Positions 17,334-25,645 of a stretch of DNA of 64,000 nucleotides are shown one piece after another. Numbering within the stretch: the stretch's first letter is position 1; each line of letters begins with the position of its first letter. The notes under the pieces were generated by a model. That model was not told the origin of the DNA. It made no database searches and saw nothing but the letters and a program-made list of their open reading frames with translations. The translations under genes and the position numbers were made by a program. The DNA lies in assembly GCA_032027085.1 (NCBI GenBank), contig JAVSMS010000001.1, positions 4,007,730 through 4,071,729 of the forward strand, given 5' to 3'. Source of the stretch: Pseudorhodoplanes sp. GTDB taxonomy: Bacteria > Pseudomonadota > Alphaproteobacteria > Rhizobiales > Xanthobacteraceae.

Positions 17334-18296
17334 TCAGCCCTGCAGCGCCGACCACATCTCGCGGTCGCGTTCCGCGGTCCAGATGACCGGCCATGCAATA
17401 CCTTTCGCCTCATCATAGGCGCGCGAGACATTGAACGGCAGGCAATGCTCGTAGATCGCGTAGTCGGAGAATTTCGGATCCATCACCTCGCGCGCGGCGG
17501 CGAAGGCTTCCTTCAAAGTCAGGCCTTTCGCGACGCTGTCCTTCGCCGAACCGTAAAGCGTGGAGAGGAAATCGCGGGTACCGTCGATACCGGCCTGGAC
17601 CTTGCCGGGGGTCGCCAGCGCCGCGCCGCGCCCCGGCACCAGCGCATTGGCCTTGAACGCGGCAAGCCGGTCCAGCGTCACCGGCCAGTCGGTGAAATGC
17701 GCGTCGCCGCAATAGCAGGCCGAGTGATACTCGACGAGATCGCCGGAAAAGACGACGTTGGAATCCGGAACATAGGCGATGACGTCGCCGGCGGTGTGGC
17801 CGCGGCCGATATGCATGATCCGCACTTCGCGGCTGCCGAGCCAGACCGACATCTGCTGCGGAAAGGTGATGGTCGGCCAAGTCAGGCCGGGGATGGATTC
17901 GACCGCGCGAAACAGACGCGGAAAACGGCCGATCTCGGAATCCATGTCCTGCTGGCCGCGCTCAGCGATCATGTCGCGCGCGGCATCGGATGCAATGATT
18001 TCGGCATTCGTGTAGGCCGATGCGCCAAGCACCCGCACGGCGTGATAATGCGTGAGCAGGACGTATTTGATCGGCTTGGCGGTGACCTTGCGCACACGCT
18101 CGATTACCTCGAGCGCCATGACCGGAGTCGCTTGTGCATCGACGACCATGACTCCGTCGTCGCCGACGATGATCCCGGAATTCGGATCGCCTTCCGCGGT
18201 GAAGGCATAAAGCCCCTTGCCGATCTCGTCGAAGGAGACTGTCTTGTCGCTTGTGTCAGCAGTCGACGCGAAACCCTTTGCCATTTTCACACTCAT
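17334..18296 (-). CDS. MBL-fold metallohydrolase-like protein with atypical metal motif
   Basis: A 320-residue protein of the metallo-beta-lactamase fold (GIIVGDDGVMVVDAQATP, RIMHIGRGHTAGDVIAY, VVFSGDLVEYHSACYCGDAHF). The expected HxHxDH is replaced by THYHAVRVLG, lacking the third-position Asp and the last His, while the later His (GHTAGD) and Asp (SGD) remain. I recall the same variant in relatives encoded near FAD monooxygenases and DUF2783, so it is probably a family trait and not decay. The ATG overlaps the DoxX stop (ATGA), pointing to coupling. A second ATG four codons on is possible. Confidence 0.88.
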   Translation of the reverse strand: MSVKMAKGFASTADTSDKTVSFDEIGKGLYAFTAEGDPNSGIIVGDDGVMVVDAQATPVMALEVIERVRKVTAKPIKYVLLTHYHAVRVLGASAYTNAEIIASDAARDMIAERGQQDMDSEIGRFPRLFRAVESIPGLTWPTITFPQQMSVWLGSREVRIMHIGRGHTAGDVIAYVPDSNVVFSGDLVEYHSACYCGDAHFTDWPVTLDRLAAFKANALVPGRGAALATPGKVQAGIDGTRDFLSTLYGSAKDSVAKGLTLKEAFAAAREVMDPKFSDYAIYEHCLPFNVSRAYDEAKGIAWPVIWTAERDREMWSALQG

Positions 18297-18733
18297 ATTT
18301 CGCGGCCGAGCCAATGGTCGACCGACCATCTTCCGCCGCCATGGATCAGGAAATGAAACACCACGATGGACCAGAATAGCGGATATTCAAAGCCGCGAAG
18401 ATTCCAGTAGAACCCGAACTGCGAGTGATAGGTGATCGCGGTGATCAGAAAAATCAGGATCGGGACGGACACAAGGCGAGTCAGGAACCCCACCGCCAGA
18501 CACAGACCGCCGACGACTTCCGTCAATCCGACCGCCACCGCCCAGAACATGCCGGGGCCATAACCGGTCTTCTCGAAATACTCAGCCGTCTGCGCCATGG
18601 CGAGAAATTTCGGAATGCCGTGCGCCACGAGCGACAACCCGGCGACAAGACGGATCAAAAGTTCGGTGACCGACGCGACCGCGCGGTAAAATCCGCCGAA
18701 CGCCGGAACAAGAAGACGGGGTCGTTCGCCCAT
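18293..18733 (-). CDS. DoxX family membrane protein
   Basis: The 146-residue protein has four predicted helices with the DoxX pattern RLVAGLSLVAHGIPKF at the first and TEVVGGLCLAVGFLTRLVSVPILIFLITA in the middle. DoxX proteins are small inner-membrane proteins tied to quinone-linked or redox reactions, though most have no assigned activity. A GGAGGG ribosome binding site precedes the ATG. It lies 19 bp after the FAH-family gene and overlaps the MBL-fold gene by four bases, so hmgA, FAH, DoxX and MBL look like one transcription unit. Confidence 0.87.
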   Translation of the reverse strand: MGERPRLLVPAFGGFYRAVASVTELLIRLVAGLSLVAHGIPKFLAMAQTAEYFEKTGYGPGMFWAVAVGLTEVVGGLCLAVGFLTRLVSVPILIFLITAITYHSQFGFYWNLRGFEYPLFWSIVVFHFLIHGGGRWSVDHWLGREI

Positions 18734-18752
18734 AACGCCCTCCGGTGATCAT

Positions 18753-19769
18753 TTATTTTTCGCGATAGTGTACAACTTCCTGATCGATCGCGCCGAAGAT
18801 CGATCGCCCCTCCCGATCCAGCATTTCGATCCGCACGCGGTCGCCGAATTTCAGAAACGACGTCGACGGCTTTCCGCTGCGGATGGTCTCCACGGTCCGT
18901 TGTTCCGCGAGGCAGGAATAGCCGAGCCCGCCTTCCGCGATCGGTTTGCCCGGCCCGCCATCGGCGTCGCGGTTGGACACCGTACCGGCGCCAAGAATGG
19001 TGCCGGCGCCGAGCGCCCGCGTCTTCGCGGCATGCGCGATCAGGGTCGGAAAATCGAAGGTCATATCGACCGAGCAGACCGGCTTTCCAAACGGCTTGGC
19101 GTTGATGAAGCTGAGCAGCGGCAGATCGACCTTGGCGCCGTCCCACGCCTTGCCCAATTCGTCGGGTGTGACGGCCACCGGCGTGAAGGCGGAGGACGGT
19201 TTCGATTGCAGGAAGCCGAAGCCTTTCGCCAGTTCCGGACCGGTCAGATTGCGCAGAGTCACGTCGTTGACCAGCATGATCAGACGAATGGCTTTCGCCG
19301 CCTGTTCACGGCTCGCGCCCATCGGTACGTCACCGAGAATCACAACGACTTCCGCTTCCAGATCGATGCCCCATGCCTCATCCTCCACGACGATCGGATC
19401 GCGCGGCCCGAGAAAAATATCCGAGCCGCCCTGATACATCAGCGGATCGGTCCAGAAGCTTTCTGGCACCTCGACGCCCCGCGCCTTCCGCACTAATGCG
19501 ACATGGTTCACATAGGCAGAGCCGTCGACCCATTGATAAGCCCGCGGCAAAGGCGAAGCGCATGTCGCCGGATCAAACGGAAGATGCACACCCCGCCCGG
19601 CTTCCAGGGTGTCGGCAATTTCGGTCAGACGCGGCATCACCGCATCCCAATTGTCGAGCGCGACCTGCAAGGTCGGCGCCACCGCAGAGGCGTCCGCACA
19701 ACGCGACAAGTCACGCGAAACGACGACAAGGCGGCCGTCGCGGCCATCCTTCAAGGATGCAAGCTTCAT
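18753..19769 (-). CDS. Fumarylacetoacetate hydrolase family enzyme
   Basis: The 338-residue protein has the FAH catalytic fold: the acidic metal-binding stretch VVEDEAWGIDLEAEVVVILGD mid-protein, LVNDVTLRNLTGPELAKGFGFLQSKPS, and the late GTILGAGTVSN and GDRVRIEMLD blocks. It is shorter than animal or Pseudomonas FAH (over 400 residues) but matches a bacterial group placed beside hmgA. In the pathway it would cleave fumarylacetoacetate (or the maleyl isomer) to fumarate and acetoacetate. It starts 6 bp after the hmgA stop. Confidence 0.9.
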   Translation of the reverse strand: MKLASLKDGRDGRLVVVSRDLSRCADASAVAPTLQVALDNWDAVMPRLTEIADTLEAGRGVHLPFDPATCASPLPRAYQWVDGSAYVNHVALVRKARGVEVPESFWTDPLMYQGGSDIFLGPRDPIVVEDEAWGIDLEAEVVVILGDVPMGASREQAAKAIRLIMLVNDVTLRNLTGPELAKGFGFLQSKPSSAFTPVAVTPDELGKAWDGAKVDLPLLSFINAKPFGKPVCSVDMTFDFPTLIAHAAKTRALGAGTILGAGTVSNRDADGGPGKPIAEGGLGYSCLAEQRTVETIRSGKPSTSFLKFGDRVRIEMLDREGRSIFGAIDQEVVHYREK

Positions 19770-19775
19770 TGACTT

Positions 19776-21194
19776 CTACTTCGGCTCGCGCCGCTTCGGA
19801 TCGAAGTGTTTCTTCAAGCCCTTCCAGCAATCCATGTAGTCGGTCTGCAGGGTGCCGGACTTGGCGGCGAATTTCGTCACCCGCTGACGGAACCGCGTCT
19901 CGAACATGAAGGCAAGCGTGTTCTCGAGCTTCACCGGTTTGAGGTCGACATTGCTGTTGTACTCGAAGGCCTCGGTGTCCGGCCCATGCGGCAACATGGT
20001 GTTGTGCAGGCTCATGCCTCCGGGGACGAAGCCTTCCGGCTTGGCGTCATAGACGCCGTACACAAGGCCCATGAATTCCGACATGATGTTGCGGTGATAC
20101 CAGGGCGGGCGGAACGTGTTCTCGGCGACGCCCCAGCGCTCCGGGAAAATCACGAAGTCGATATTCGCCGTCCCCGGCGTCTCCGACGGAGAGGTCAGCA
20201 CCGTGAAAATCGATGGATCGGGGTGATCGAACAGCAACGCGCCGACCGGCGAGAAATGCCGCAGATCGTATTTGTAGGGCGCGTAATTGCCGTGCCAGGC
20301 GACGACATCGAGCGGCGAATGTGGAAGCTGCGTCTTGAACAGCTCGCCGCCCCACTTCACGAACAGCGTGCAGGATTGCTCGACATCCTCGTACCAGGCA
20401 ACCGGCGTGTGGAAGTCGCGCGGATTGGCGAGACAATTGGCGCCGATCGGCCCACGATCCGGCAGCGTGAAGCCGCCGCCGTAATTTTCGCAGATATAGG
20501 CGCGCGCCGGTCCGTCGATCAGTTCGCAGCGGAAGATGACGCCGCGCGGAATAATGCAGATCTCGCCGGGCTCGATCTCGATCACGCCGAATTCGGTGCG
20601 AAAGCGCAACTGCCCCTGCTGCGCGACGATCAGCATTTCGCCGTCGGCATTGAAGAAATGTTCGCGCGTCATCGATTCGGTGACGAGCAGCACATGCGCA
20701 GCCATGCCGGACATGGATTCGCAATCGCCGGCAACCGTCATCGTGTGAATGCCGGTGACGAAAGTCATTTTCTTCTTCGGGAACGGGGTCGGCCCCCAGC
20801 GCAACTGGCCGATGGCGAGATCGGAGTCCTCGCGCTCTGGCGCGGTGCGGATATAGCCTTTGTCGATCTTCTTGAAGCGTCCGGTATGACGCACCGTCGG
20901 ACGGATGCGATACAGCCAGGAGCGCTGGTTCGACGCCTGCGGCGCCGTGAACGGCGAGCCGGACAATTGCTCGGCATAAAGACCGAAATTCACCTTCTGC
21001 GGCGAGTTACGTCCGATCGGCAGCGCGCCGGGCAGCACTTCGGTCTCGAAGCTGTTGCCGAACCCGGACATGTAGCCGTCCAGCAGGGCGGAGGTCCGTT
21101 CCTTTTTCCGGCTCGTCGACCGGGATTTGCCAACGCCCAAGGACGGAGCGGCGGGCCGCGCGATGCGCGGACGGGTGTCGAGCTCGCTTGCCAT
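19776..21194 (-). CDS. hmgA: Homogentisate 1,2-dioxygenase
   Basis: HmgA opens the ring of homogentisate with oxygen to give maleylacetoacetate. The 472-residue cupin protein contains [22 protein letters not shown] at the start, [12 protein letters not shown], and the metal-site block [16 protein letters not shown] near the C-terminus. The chosen ATG follows AGGAGGACGTC, a strong ribosome binding site; a start ten codons upstream is possible but lacks one. An N-terminal Ser/Arg-rich extension of about 35 residues precedes the enzyme core. It is the first gene of the hmgA-FAH-DoxX-MBL string and has its own sigma-70 promoter with an operator-like repeat. Confidence 0.96.
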   Translation of the reverse strand: MASELDTRPRIARPAAPSLGVGKSRSTSRKKERTSALLDGYMSGFGNSFETEVLPGALPIGRNSPQKVNFGLYAEQLSGSPFTAPQASNQRSWLYRIRPTVRHTGRFKKIDKGYIRTAPEREDSDLAIGQLRWGPTPFPKKKMTFVTGIHTMTVAGDCESMSGMAAHVLLVTESMTREHFFNADGEMLIVAQQGQLRFRTEFGVIEIEPGEICIIPRGVIFRCELIDGPARAYICENYGGGFTLPDRGPIGANCLANPRDFHTPVAWYEDVEQSCTLFVKWGGELFKTQLPHSPLDVVAWHGNYAPYKYDLRHFSPVGALLFDHPDPSIFTVLTSPSETPGTANIDFVIFPERWGVAENTFRPPWYHRNIMSEFMGLVYGVYDAKPEGFVPGGMSLHNTMLPHGPDTEAFEYNSNVDLKPVKLENTLAFMFETRFRQRVTKFAAKSGTLQTDYMDCWKGLKKHFDPKRREPK

Positions 21195-21239
21195 GACGTC
21201 CTCCTTTGCCCACAAGGCGGTCATTATCGTTGGTTGAGC

Positions 21240-21268
21240 AAATTAGTTACAAATGAAACTATTGTCAA
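21240..21268 (-). promoter_or_regulatory. hmgA promoter with inverted repeat in the spacer
   Basis: On the minus strand a consensus -35 TTGACA and a -10 TAATTT are spaced by exactly 17 bases. The spacer and first -10 bases contain TAGTTTC-ATTT-GTAACTA, an inverted repeat with one mismatch, placed so that a bound repressor would block RNA polymerase. Transcription would start about 40 bases before the ATG. The MarR-family protein encoded near 23.5 kb is the obvious candidate ligand-responsive repressor. Confidence 0.65.
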
Positions 21269-21284
21269 TGTGAGCGCTATTGCC

Positions 21285-21313
21285 TTGAAATCAACACGCA
21301 TACCGACGATATA
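21285..21313 (+). promoter_or_regulatory. Candidate promoter of the rhlE-infA operon
   Basis: TTGAAA and GATATA are spaced by 17 bases, giving a start near 21320 and a leader of roughly 190 bases before the helicase gene. Long leaders are common in cold-inducible helicase genes, but no known thermosensor element can be recognised here. Confidence 0.4.
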
Positions 21314-21513
21314 GGCACATCGGAGTCGGCTTGAAGCCGCCTGCGGGCCGCGTGAACGAAAGCCAGCTTGGATTAAAGCAATTTGGTTTTCTGCCCGCCA
21401 TTTTCCCCGATCCTTCATCGGCAGCCCAGACCACGCGGGGTGTCTTTTTAACCCGCGGACACAACTGCGCGCCACCCGGCGGCGGCTGTTTCGCTGCATG
21501 TGAGACTTGCATT

Positions 21514-22917
21514 TTGACGTCTTTTACCGAACTCGGCCTTGCAACGCCGATCACCCGCGCTCTCAGCGAAGAGCGTTATGAAACACCGACGCCGATCCAG
21601 GCGCAAACCATTCCCCACGTCATGGCCGGCCGCGATGTGGTCGGCATTGCCCAAACGGGCACCGGCAAGACCGCAGCTTTCGCGCTGCCGATCCTCAACC
21701 ACCTTGCCCATCACAAGAAGCGCGCCGAGCGGCGCACCTGTCGCGTTTTGGTGCTGAGCCCGACCCGCGAATTGTCGGGCCAGATCGTCGACAGCTTTCG
21801 CACCTATGGGCGGCACCTGCGCCTGCAAGTTGCACTAGCCATCGGGGGCGTTCCGATCAATCGCCAGCGCAGCGCACTTGCCAATGGCGCCGATATTCTG
21901 GTCGCAACGCCCGGCCGCCTGCTGGATCTTGTGCAGGGCGGCGCACTGCGGCTCGACCATGTCGATATTCTCGTGCTCGACGAAGCCGACCGCATGCTCG
22001 ACATGGGCTTCATCCATGACATCCGCAAAATCATCAAACAGGTCCCGGTGCAACGGCAGACACTGTTTTTCTCGGCCACCATGCCGAAGGAGATCGAGGA
22101 ACTGGCGCGGCACATGCTGCGCGACCCGGCGCGCGTCGCGGTGACGCCGGTCGCCTCCACCGCAGAGCGCATCGCTCAGCGAGTCGTGCATGTGGAGAAA
22201 GCCGGCAAGCTGGCCTTGCTGGCTGAAACGCTGAGGACGGAGAACATCGATCGCGCGATCGTCTTCACCCGGACCAAACACGGCGCCGACAAGGTGGTGC
22301 GTCAACTCGAGCAGCGCGGCATTGCCTCAGCCGCAATCCACGGCAACAAGTCGCAGAACCAGCGCGACCGCGCCCTCACCGACTTCCGCAACGGCCGTGT
22401 GCGGACGCTGATCGCAACCGACATCGCGGCGCGCGGAATTGACGTGGACGGGATCAGCCATGTCATCAATTATGATCTTCCGAATGTGCCGGAGAGTTAC
22501 GTGCATCGCATTGGGCGCACGGCGCGCGCGGGCGCGGAGGGCGTCGCTATCTCGTTCTGCGATGGCGAGGAGCGTGCCTATCTGCGTGACATCGAGAAGC
22601 TGATCCGTATGCGCGTTCCGGCGACCGACAGAAACGGTCAGGCCGCGCCGGAGGCGCAGCCGCTGCCGCAAGAGCAGCGCGCCCGCCGCCCGCACAATGG
22701 CGGCAAACACCATGGCAAGCCGCACGGCGCCAGGACTGGCGACCAGAACGGCGCGCATAAGAAGCGCCGCCGCCGGCCCGGCGGCAATGGCGGACGCCCA
22801 GCGGAGACGCAGGGCCAACGTCCCATCCACAATGGCGAAATCTCGTCAGTTGCCTTCATGCGGGACCGGCGCGACAAGGGGCGCAAAGACACCCGCAACT
22901 TGGGCGGCACCGTCTAA
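21514..22917 (+). CDS. DEAD-box ATP-dependent RNA helicase, RhlE-like
   Basis: The 467-residue protein has all helicase motifs: Q-motif PTPIQAQ, Walker A AQTGTGKT, GG, TPGR, DEAD, SAT, and the C-terminal TDIAARGID and HRIGRTARAG. After residue 375 a basic, Gly/His/Arg-rich tail (KHHGKPHGAR, KKRRRRPGGNGG) should bind RNA. RhlE-type helicases act in ribosome assembly and RNA decay, often under cold stress. The start is taken as TTG giving L/M-TSFTELGLA, the usual N-terminus of the group; in-frame sequence upstream is unlike helicases. infA follows 15 bp later. Confidence 0.9.
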   Translation: MTSFTELGLATPITRALSEERYETPTPIQAQTIPHVMAGRDVVGIAQTGTGKTAAFALPILNHLAHHKKRAERRTCRVLVLSPTRELSGQIVDSFRTYGRHLRLQVALAIGGVPINRQRSALANGADILVATPGRLLDLVQGGALRLDHVDILVLDEADRMLDMGFIHDIRKIIKQVPVQRQTLFFSATMPKEIEELARHMLRDPARVAVTPVASTAERIAQRVVHVEKAGKLALLAETLRTENIDRAIVFTRTKHGADKVVRQLEQRGIASAAIHGNKSQNQRDRALTDFRNGRVRTLIATDIAARGIDVDGISHVINYDLPNVPESYVHRIGRTARAGAEGVAISFCDGEERAYLRDIEKLIRMRVPATDRNGQAAPEAQPLPQEQRARRPHNGGKHHGKPHGARTGDQNGAHKKRRRRPGGNGGRPAETQGQRPIHNGEISSVAFMRDRRDKGRKDTRNLGGTV

Positions 22918-22932
22918 TCAAGAGGATCGTTC

Positions 22933-23205
22933 ATGGCCAAAGAAGAAATGCTTGAGTTCGATGGCACCGTCACGGAGGTCCTTCCGGACGGCCATTTTCG
23001 GGTGAAGCTCGACAACGAGCACGAAGTGCTCGCCTACACCGCGGGCAAGATGCGGAAATTCAAGATCCGCACCGGCGTAGGCGACCGCGTCATCGTCGAG
23101 ATGTCGCCCTATGACCTGTCGCGCGGCCGCATCAGCTTCCGTCACCGCGGCAACGCCATGGCAGCCCCACCCACCCGCCGGCAGACGGTCGTCCGGAAGC
23201 GGTAA
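22933..23205 (+). CDS. infA: Translation initiation factor IF-1 (accessory copy)
   Basis: The 90-residue S1/OB-fold protein begins [40 protein letters not shown], typical of IF-1, which sits in the ribosomal A site during initiation. Compared with the usual 72 residues it has an extension ([16 protein letters not shown]) at the C-terminus. The gene follows the helicase by 15 bp and is surely co-transcribed. Many Hyphomicrobiales and Burkholderiales carry a second infA away from the maf/ribosomal context, and this looks like such a copy; the helicase pairing suggests a cold or stress role. Confidence 0.93.
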   Translation: MAKEEMLEFDGTVTEVLPDGHFRVKLDNEHEVLAYTAGKMRKFKIRTGVGDRVIVEMSPYDLSRGRISFRHRGNAMAAPPTRRQTVVRKR

Positions 23206-23329
23206 GAACGGCCCGCGGTCCTGCCGGCCCCCTTCGCCCGAGCCCGTTGCGCAGTACTGAAACTTCAGCCATGTTCCAGACCAGTGTCTCGAATCTGCGG
23301 TCCGCTTCAATCTGCGGCCTGGCCGTGAG

Positions 23330-23449
23330 CTGACTTCGGATTCGGAGGACACTGACAAACTTACGATTTTAGTGTGGTGTGGTTTGGTTCGGAAGTCCGC
23401 TGAAGAGCATGCGCCAAGAATGAAGCGGACTTCCGAACCGCCACACTGG
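23330..23449. repeat. Covarying hairpin repeat, copy C
   Basis: A perfect 16-bp stem, GGTTCGGAAGTCCGCT at 23386-23401 against its complement at 23424-23439, encloses a loop with GCGCCAAGAATGA. AGTGTGG before the stem and CCACACT after it extend the inverted symmetry. GACTTCGGATTCGGAGGACACT at the left matches copy A. The element sits just before the MarR-family gene and could influence its leader. Confidence 0.8.
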
Positions 23450-23479
23450 TCTGGAGCAGTTCGGGCACACATTGCCTTC

Positions 23480-24013
23480 ATGGCGACACAGGCAAAAACA
23501 GACCTGAATCCGGGCGCCGGTCCGGCGGATCAGGCGGCGTCGCACAACGCCGCGCTGAAGCTGGAGGAATTCCTCCCCTATCAGCTCAACGTCGCTTCCA
23601 GCCTTGTGTCGCAGGCCCTCTCCCGAATCTATGTCGAACGCTATGGCATCGGTGTGCCGGAATGGCGGGTGCTGGTTACGCTCGGACAATTCGGCGTCAT
23701 GACCGGCAAGGCCGTCGGCGCGCACAGCCATATGCACAAGACCAAGGTATCGCGCGCGGTGGCCAATCTGGAAAAAGGCAGACTGGTCCAGCGCCGGTCC
23801 AACAAATCCGACCTGCGCGAATCTCTGTTGTCCCTCACGCCGGAAGGCCGCGCGATCTACGATGATCTCGCGCCCGGCGCCCGCGATTTCGCCGATCACC
23901 TGCTTGACGCCATCGCACCGGCGGATCGGCCCGCTTTTGCCCGGGCGCTGGAGCAGCTCATTGCGCGGGCGATGACCCTTGCGGCTAAAGTCGAAAAAGG
24001 CGAACACGACTGA
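23480..24013 (+). CDS. MarR-family transcriptional regulator
   Basis: The 177-residue protein has the MarR winged helix: PEWRVLVTLGQFGVMTGKAVGAHSHMHKTKVSRAVANLEKGRLVQRRSNKSDLRESLLSLT spans helix 2 to the wing, with recognition helix HKTKVSRAVANLE. It has an N-terminal extension (residues 1-30) before the dimer helix. MarR proteins are dimers that leave DNA on binding aromatic ligands. The gene lies 57 bp before maiA on the same strand, and the hmgA promoter with an inverted repeat is 2 kb away, so control of homogentisate degradation is a reasonable inference. The ATG has only a poor ribosome binding site. Confidence 0.88.
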   Translation: MATQAKTDLNPGAGPADQAASHNAALKLEEFLPYQLNVASSLVSQALSRIYVERYGIGVPEWRVLVTLGQFGVMTGKAVGAHSHMHKTKVSRAVANLEKGRLVQRRSNKSDLRESLLSLTPEGRAIYDDLAPGARDFADHLLDAIAPADRPAFARALEQLIARAMTLAAKVEKGEHD

Positions 24014-24070
24014 TGCCTGCGCCCGCCCGACGCAGGGCGCGCGCCGAGACGAAATCCTCCAGGAGGACAC

Positions 24071-24703
24071 GTGAAGCTTTACACCTATTTCCGCTCGTCC
24101 GCCGCCTATCGGGTGCGGATCGCGCTCAATCTGAAGGACATCACCTATGAGGGCGTGTCGGTCCATCTGACCAAGGACGGCGGGCAGCACAAGAAGCCGG
24201 ACTATCGGACCATCAACCCGCAAATGCGGGTGCCGGCACTGGAATTGTCCAGCGGCGAGAAGCTGATTCAATCGCTCGCTATCATCGAGTATCTCGACGA
24301 AGTCTTTCCTGACCCGGCGCTGCTGCCTCGGGATGCCATCGAGCGCGCGCATGTCCGTGCCGTCGCCCAGATCATCGCCTGTGACATCCACCCCCTCAAC
24401 AATCTCGTCAGCCTGCAATATCTGCGCAAGCTCGGCCACGACGACGCAACCGTGAATGAGTGGTACGCGTCATGGATCCTGTCCGGCTTCGAGGCCATTG
24501 AGCGTCTCCTGAAGCCGGGCCCCTATGCTTTCGGATCGCATGTCACGCTGGCGGATATCTGCCTCGTTCCGCAGGTCTTCAATGCGCGGCGGTTCAAGGT
24601 CCCGCTCGACCGCTTCCCAAAGATCCTTGCGGTGGATGCTGCGTGTGCGAAATTGCCAGCCTTCGACAAGGCGCGGCCGGAAAATCAGTTCGACAGCGAA
24701 TGA
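24071..24703 (+). CDS. maiA: Maleylacetoacetate isomerase
   Basis: MaiA is a zeta-class glutathione transferase that turns maleylacetoacetate into fumarylacetoacetate with glutathione. The 210-residue protein starts MKLYTYFRSSAAYRVRIALNLK, where the SSxxxR active-site motif is at residues 9-14, followed by YRTINPQMRVPALE (cis-Pro) and LIQSLAIIEYLDE (glutathione-binding ES-type helix). The start is GTG, with an AGGAGGACAC ribosome binding site directly upstream. It supplies the middle step between HmgA and the FAH-family enzyme, which are encoded on the other strand 3-5 kb away. Confidence 0.94.
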   Translation: MKLYTYFRSSAAYRVRIALNLKDITYEGVSVHLTKDGGQHKKPDYRTINPQMRVPALELSSGEKLIQSLAIIEYLDEVFPDPALLPRDAIERAHVRAVAQIIACDIHPLNNLVSLQYLRKLGHDDATVNEWYASWILSGFEAIERLLKPGPYAFGSHVTLADICLVPQVFNARRFKVPLDRFPKILAVDAACAKLPAFDKARPENQFDSE

Positions 24704-24757
24704 CAGCCGCGCGCCGCGCGCGTATCTCTCGCGGCGCCGGCGTGTTACCAGCAGCGC

Positions 24758-25645
24758 GTGACCGCCCACCAGATCAGCCGGGTCCTCTTCTGGATGACCG
24801 GCACGCTCCTTTCATTCTCCGTCATGGCCGTATCAGTGCGCGGCCTCGCGGGAAATCTGTCCATTTTTGAAATCCTGACGATCCGCAGCTCGATTGCGCT
24901 TGTTATCCTGTTGACGCTTGCGGCCTTGCGCCCGGAATTGCGCCTACAATTTGCTCCCAGCCAACTGGGCCTGCATTTCACGCGCTCCCTTTTTCACTTT
25001 GGCGGCCAGTTCTGCTGGGCGCTGAGCATCACGCTGCTGCCGCTTGCGGTCGTCTTCACGCTGGAATTCACAATACCGGTCTTTGTCATCATTCTCGCCG
25101 TGATCCTTCTCGGCGAGCGCGCGACACTGGGTCGTATCGTCGTGATCGTGTTTGGCTTTATCGGCGCGCTGGTGATCCTGCGTCCGGGGCTGGAAGCGTT
25201 CCAGCCGGCCTCTCTGCTCGTTCTGCTCGCGGCGTTTCTCTATGCGGTGTTCTATGTTCTGACCAAGAAGATGACGTCGAATACCGGCACATTCCCGATC
25301 GTGTTCTGGATGAACCTGATGCAACTTCCGATGGGACTTGCCGGCAGCGATCCCCTCTTTCCGCTCAAGCTCGAAGCCTGGCAAATTCCGTCGGTGCTGG
25401 GCGTCGGGATCGCGGGCCTGACCGCTCATTATTGTCTTGCCAACGCCCTCCGTTGGGGCGATGCCAGCCTCGTGACCCCGCTGGACTTCCTGCGCATCCC
25501 GCTCATTGCCATCGTCGGCTGGTGGTTCTTCGGGGAAGCGCTGGACATCTGGGTCTTTGTCGGCGGCCTTATTATCCTAGCCGGTATCCTGTGGAATCTG
25601 CGCGCCGAAACCCGCCCCAAAGTCCCGGTTGTTAAACTGGGCTAA
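24758..25645 (+). CDS. EamA/RhaT (DMT superfamily) transporter
   Basis: The 295-residue protein has ten predicted helices arranged as two EamA repeats; the first ends IPVFVIILAVILLGERATLGRIVVIVFGFIGALVILRPG and the second LRIPLIAIVGWWFFGEALDIWVFVGGLIILAGI. It is an inner-membrane exporter of a metabolite that cannot be named. The start is GTG; an ATG 12 codons later would shorten the first helix. It follows maiA by 54 bp and may be read with it, but no functional link to aromatic degradation is evident. Confidence 0.87.
   Translation: MTAHQISRVLFWMTGTLLSFSVMAVSVRGLAGNLSIFEILTIRSSIALVILLTLAALRPELRLQFAPSQLGLHFTRSLFHFGGQFCWALSITLLPLAVVFTLEFTIPVFVIILAVILLGERATLGRIVVIVFGFIGALVILRPGLEAFQPASLLVLLAAFLYAVFYVLTKKMTSNTGTFPIVFWMNLMQLPMGLAGSDPLFPLKLEAWQIPSVLGVGIAGLTAHYCLANALRWGDASLVTPLDFLRIPLIAIVGWWFFGEALDIWVFVGGLIILAGILWNLRAETRPKVPVVKLG

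Larger units (their letters stand above)
21195..21513. other. Divergent intergenic region between hmgA and the RNA helicase gene
   Basis: This 319-bp gap holds the hmgA promoter and operator-like repeat (21240-21268) and a weaker rightward promoter candidate (21285-21313). The rest would be the transcribed leader of the helicase gene. I see no tRNA, small gene or classic riboswitch in it. Confidence 0.6.

Noticed and set aside
17334-18296. MBL-fold gene as a pseudogene because the metal motif is incomplete
   Set aside because: The frame is full length, start-stop coupled to DoxX, and all other fold motifs are intact. The variant looks like a property of the family.
19806-21314. A 502-codon plus-strand open frame opposite hmgA
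   Set aside because: Shadow of a GC-rich gene: rich in Arg, His, Gly and Ala with no motif, while hmgA on the minus strand is complete.
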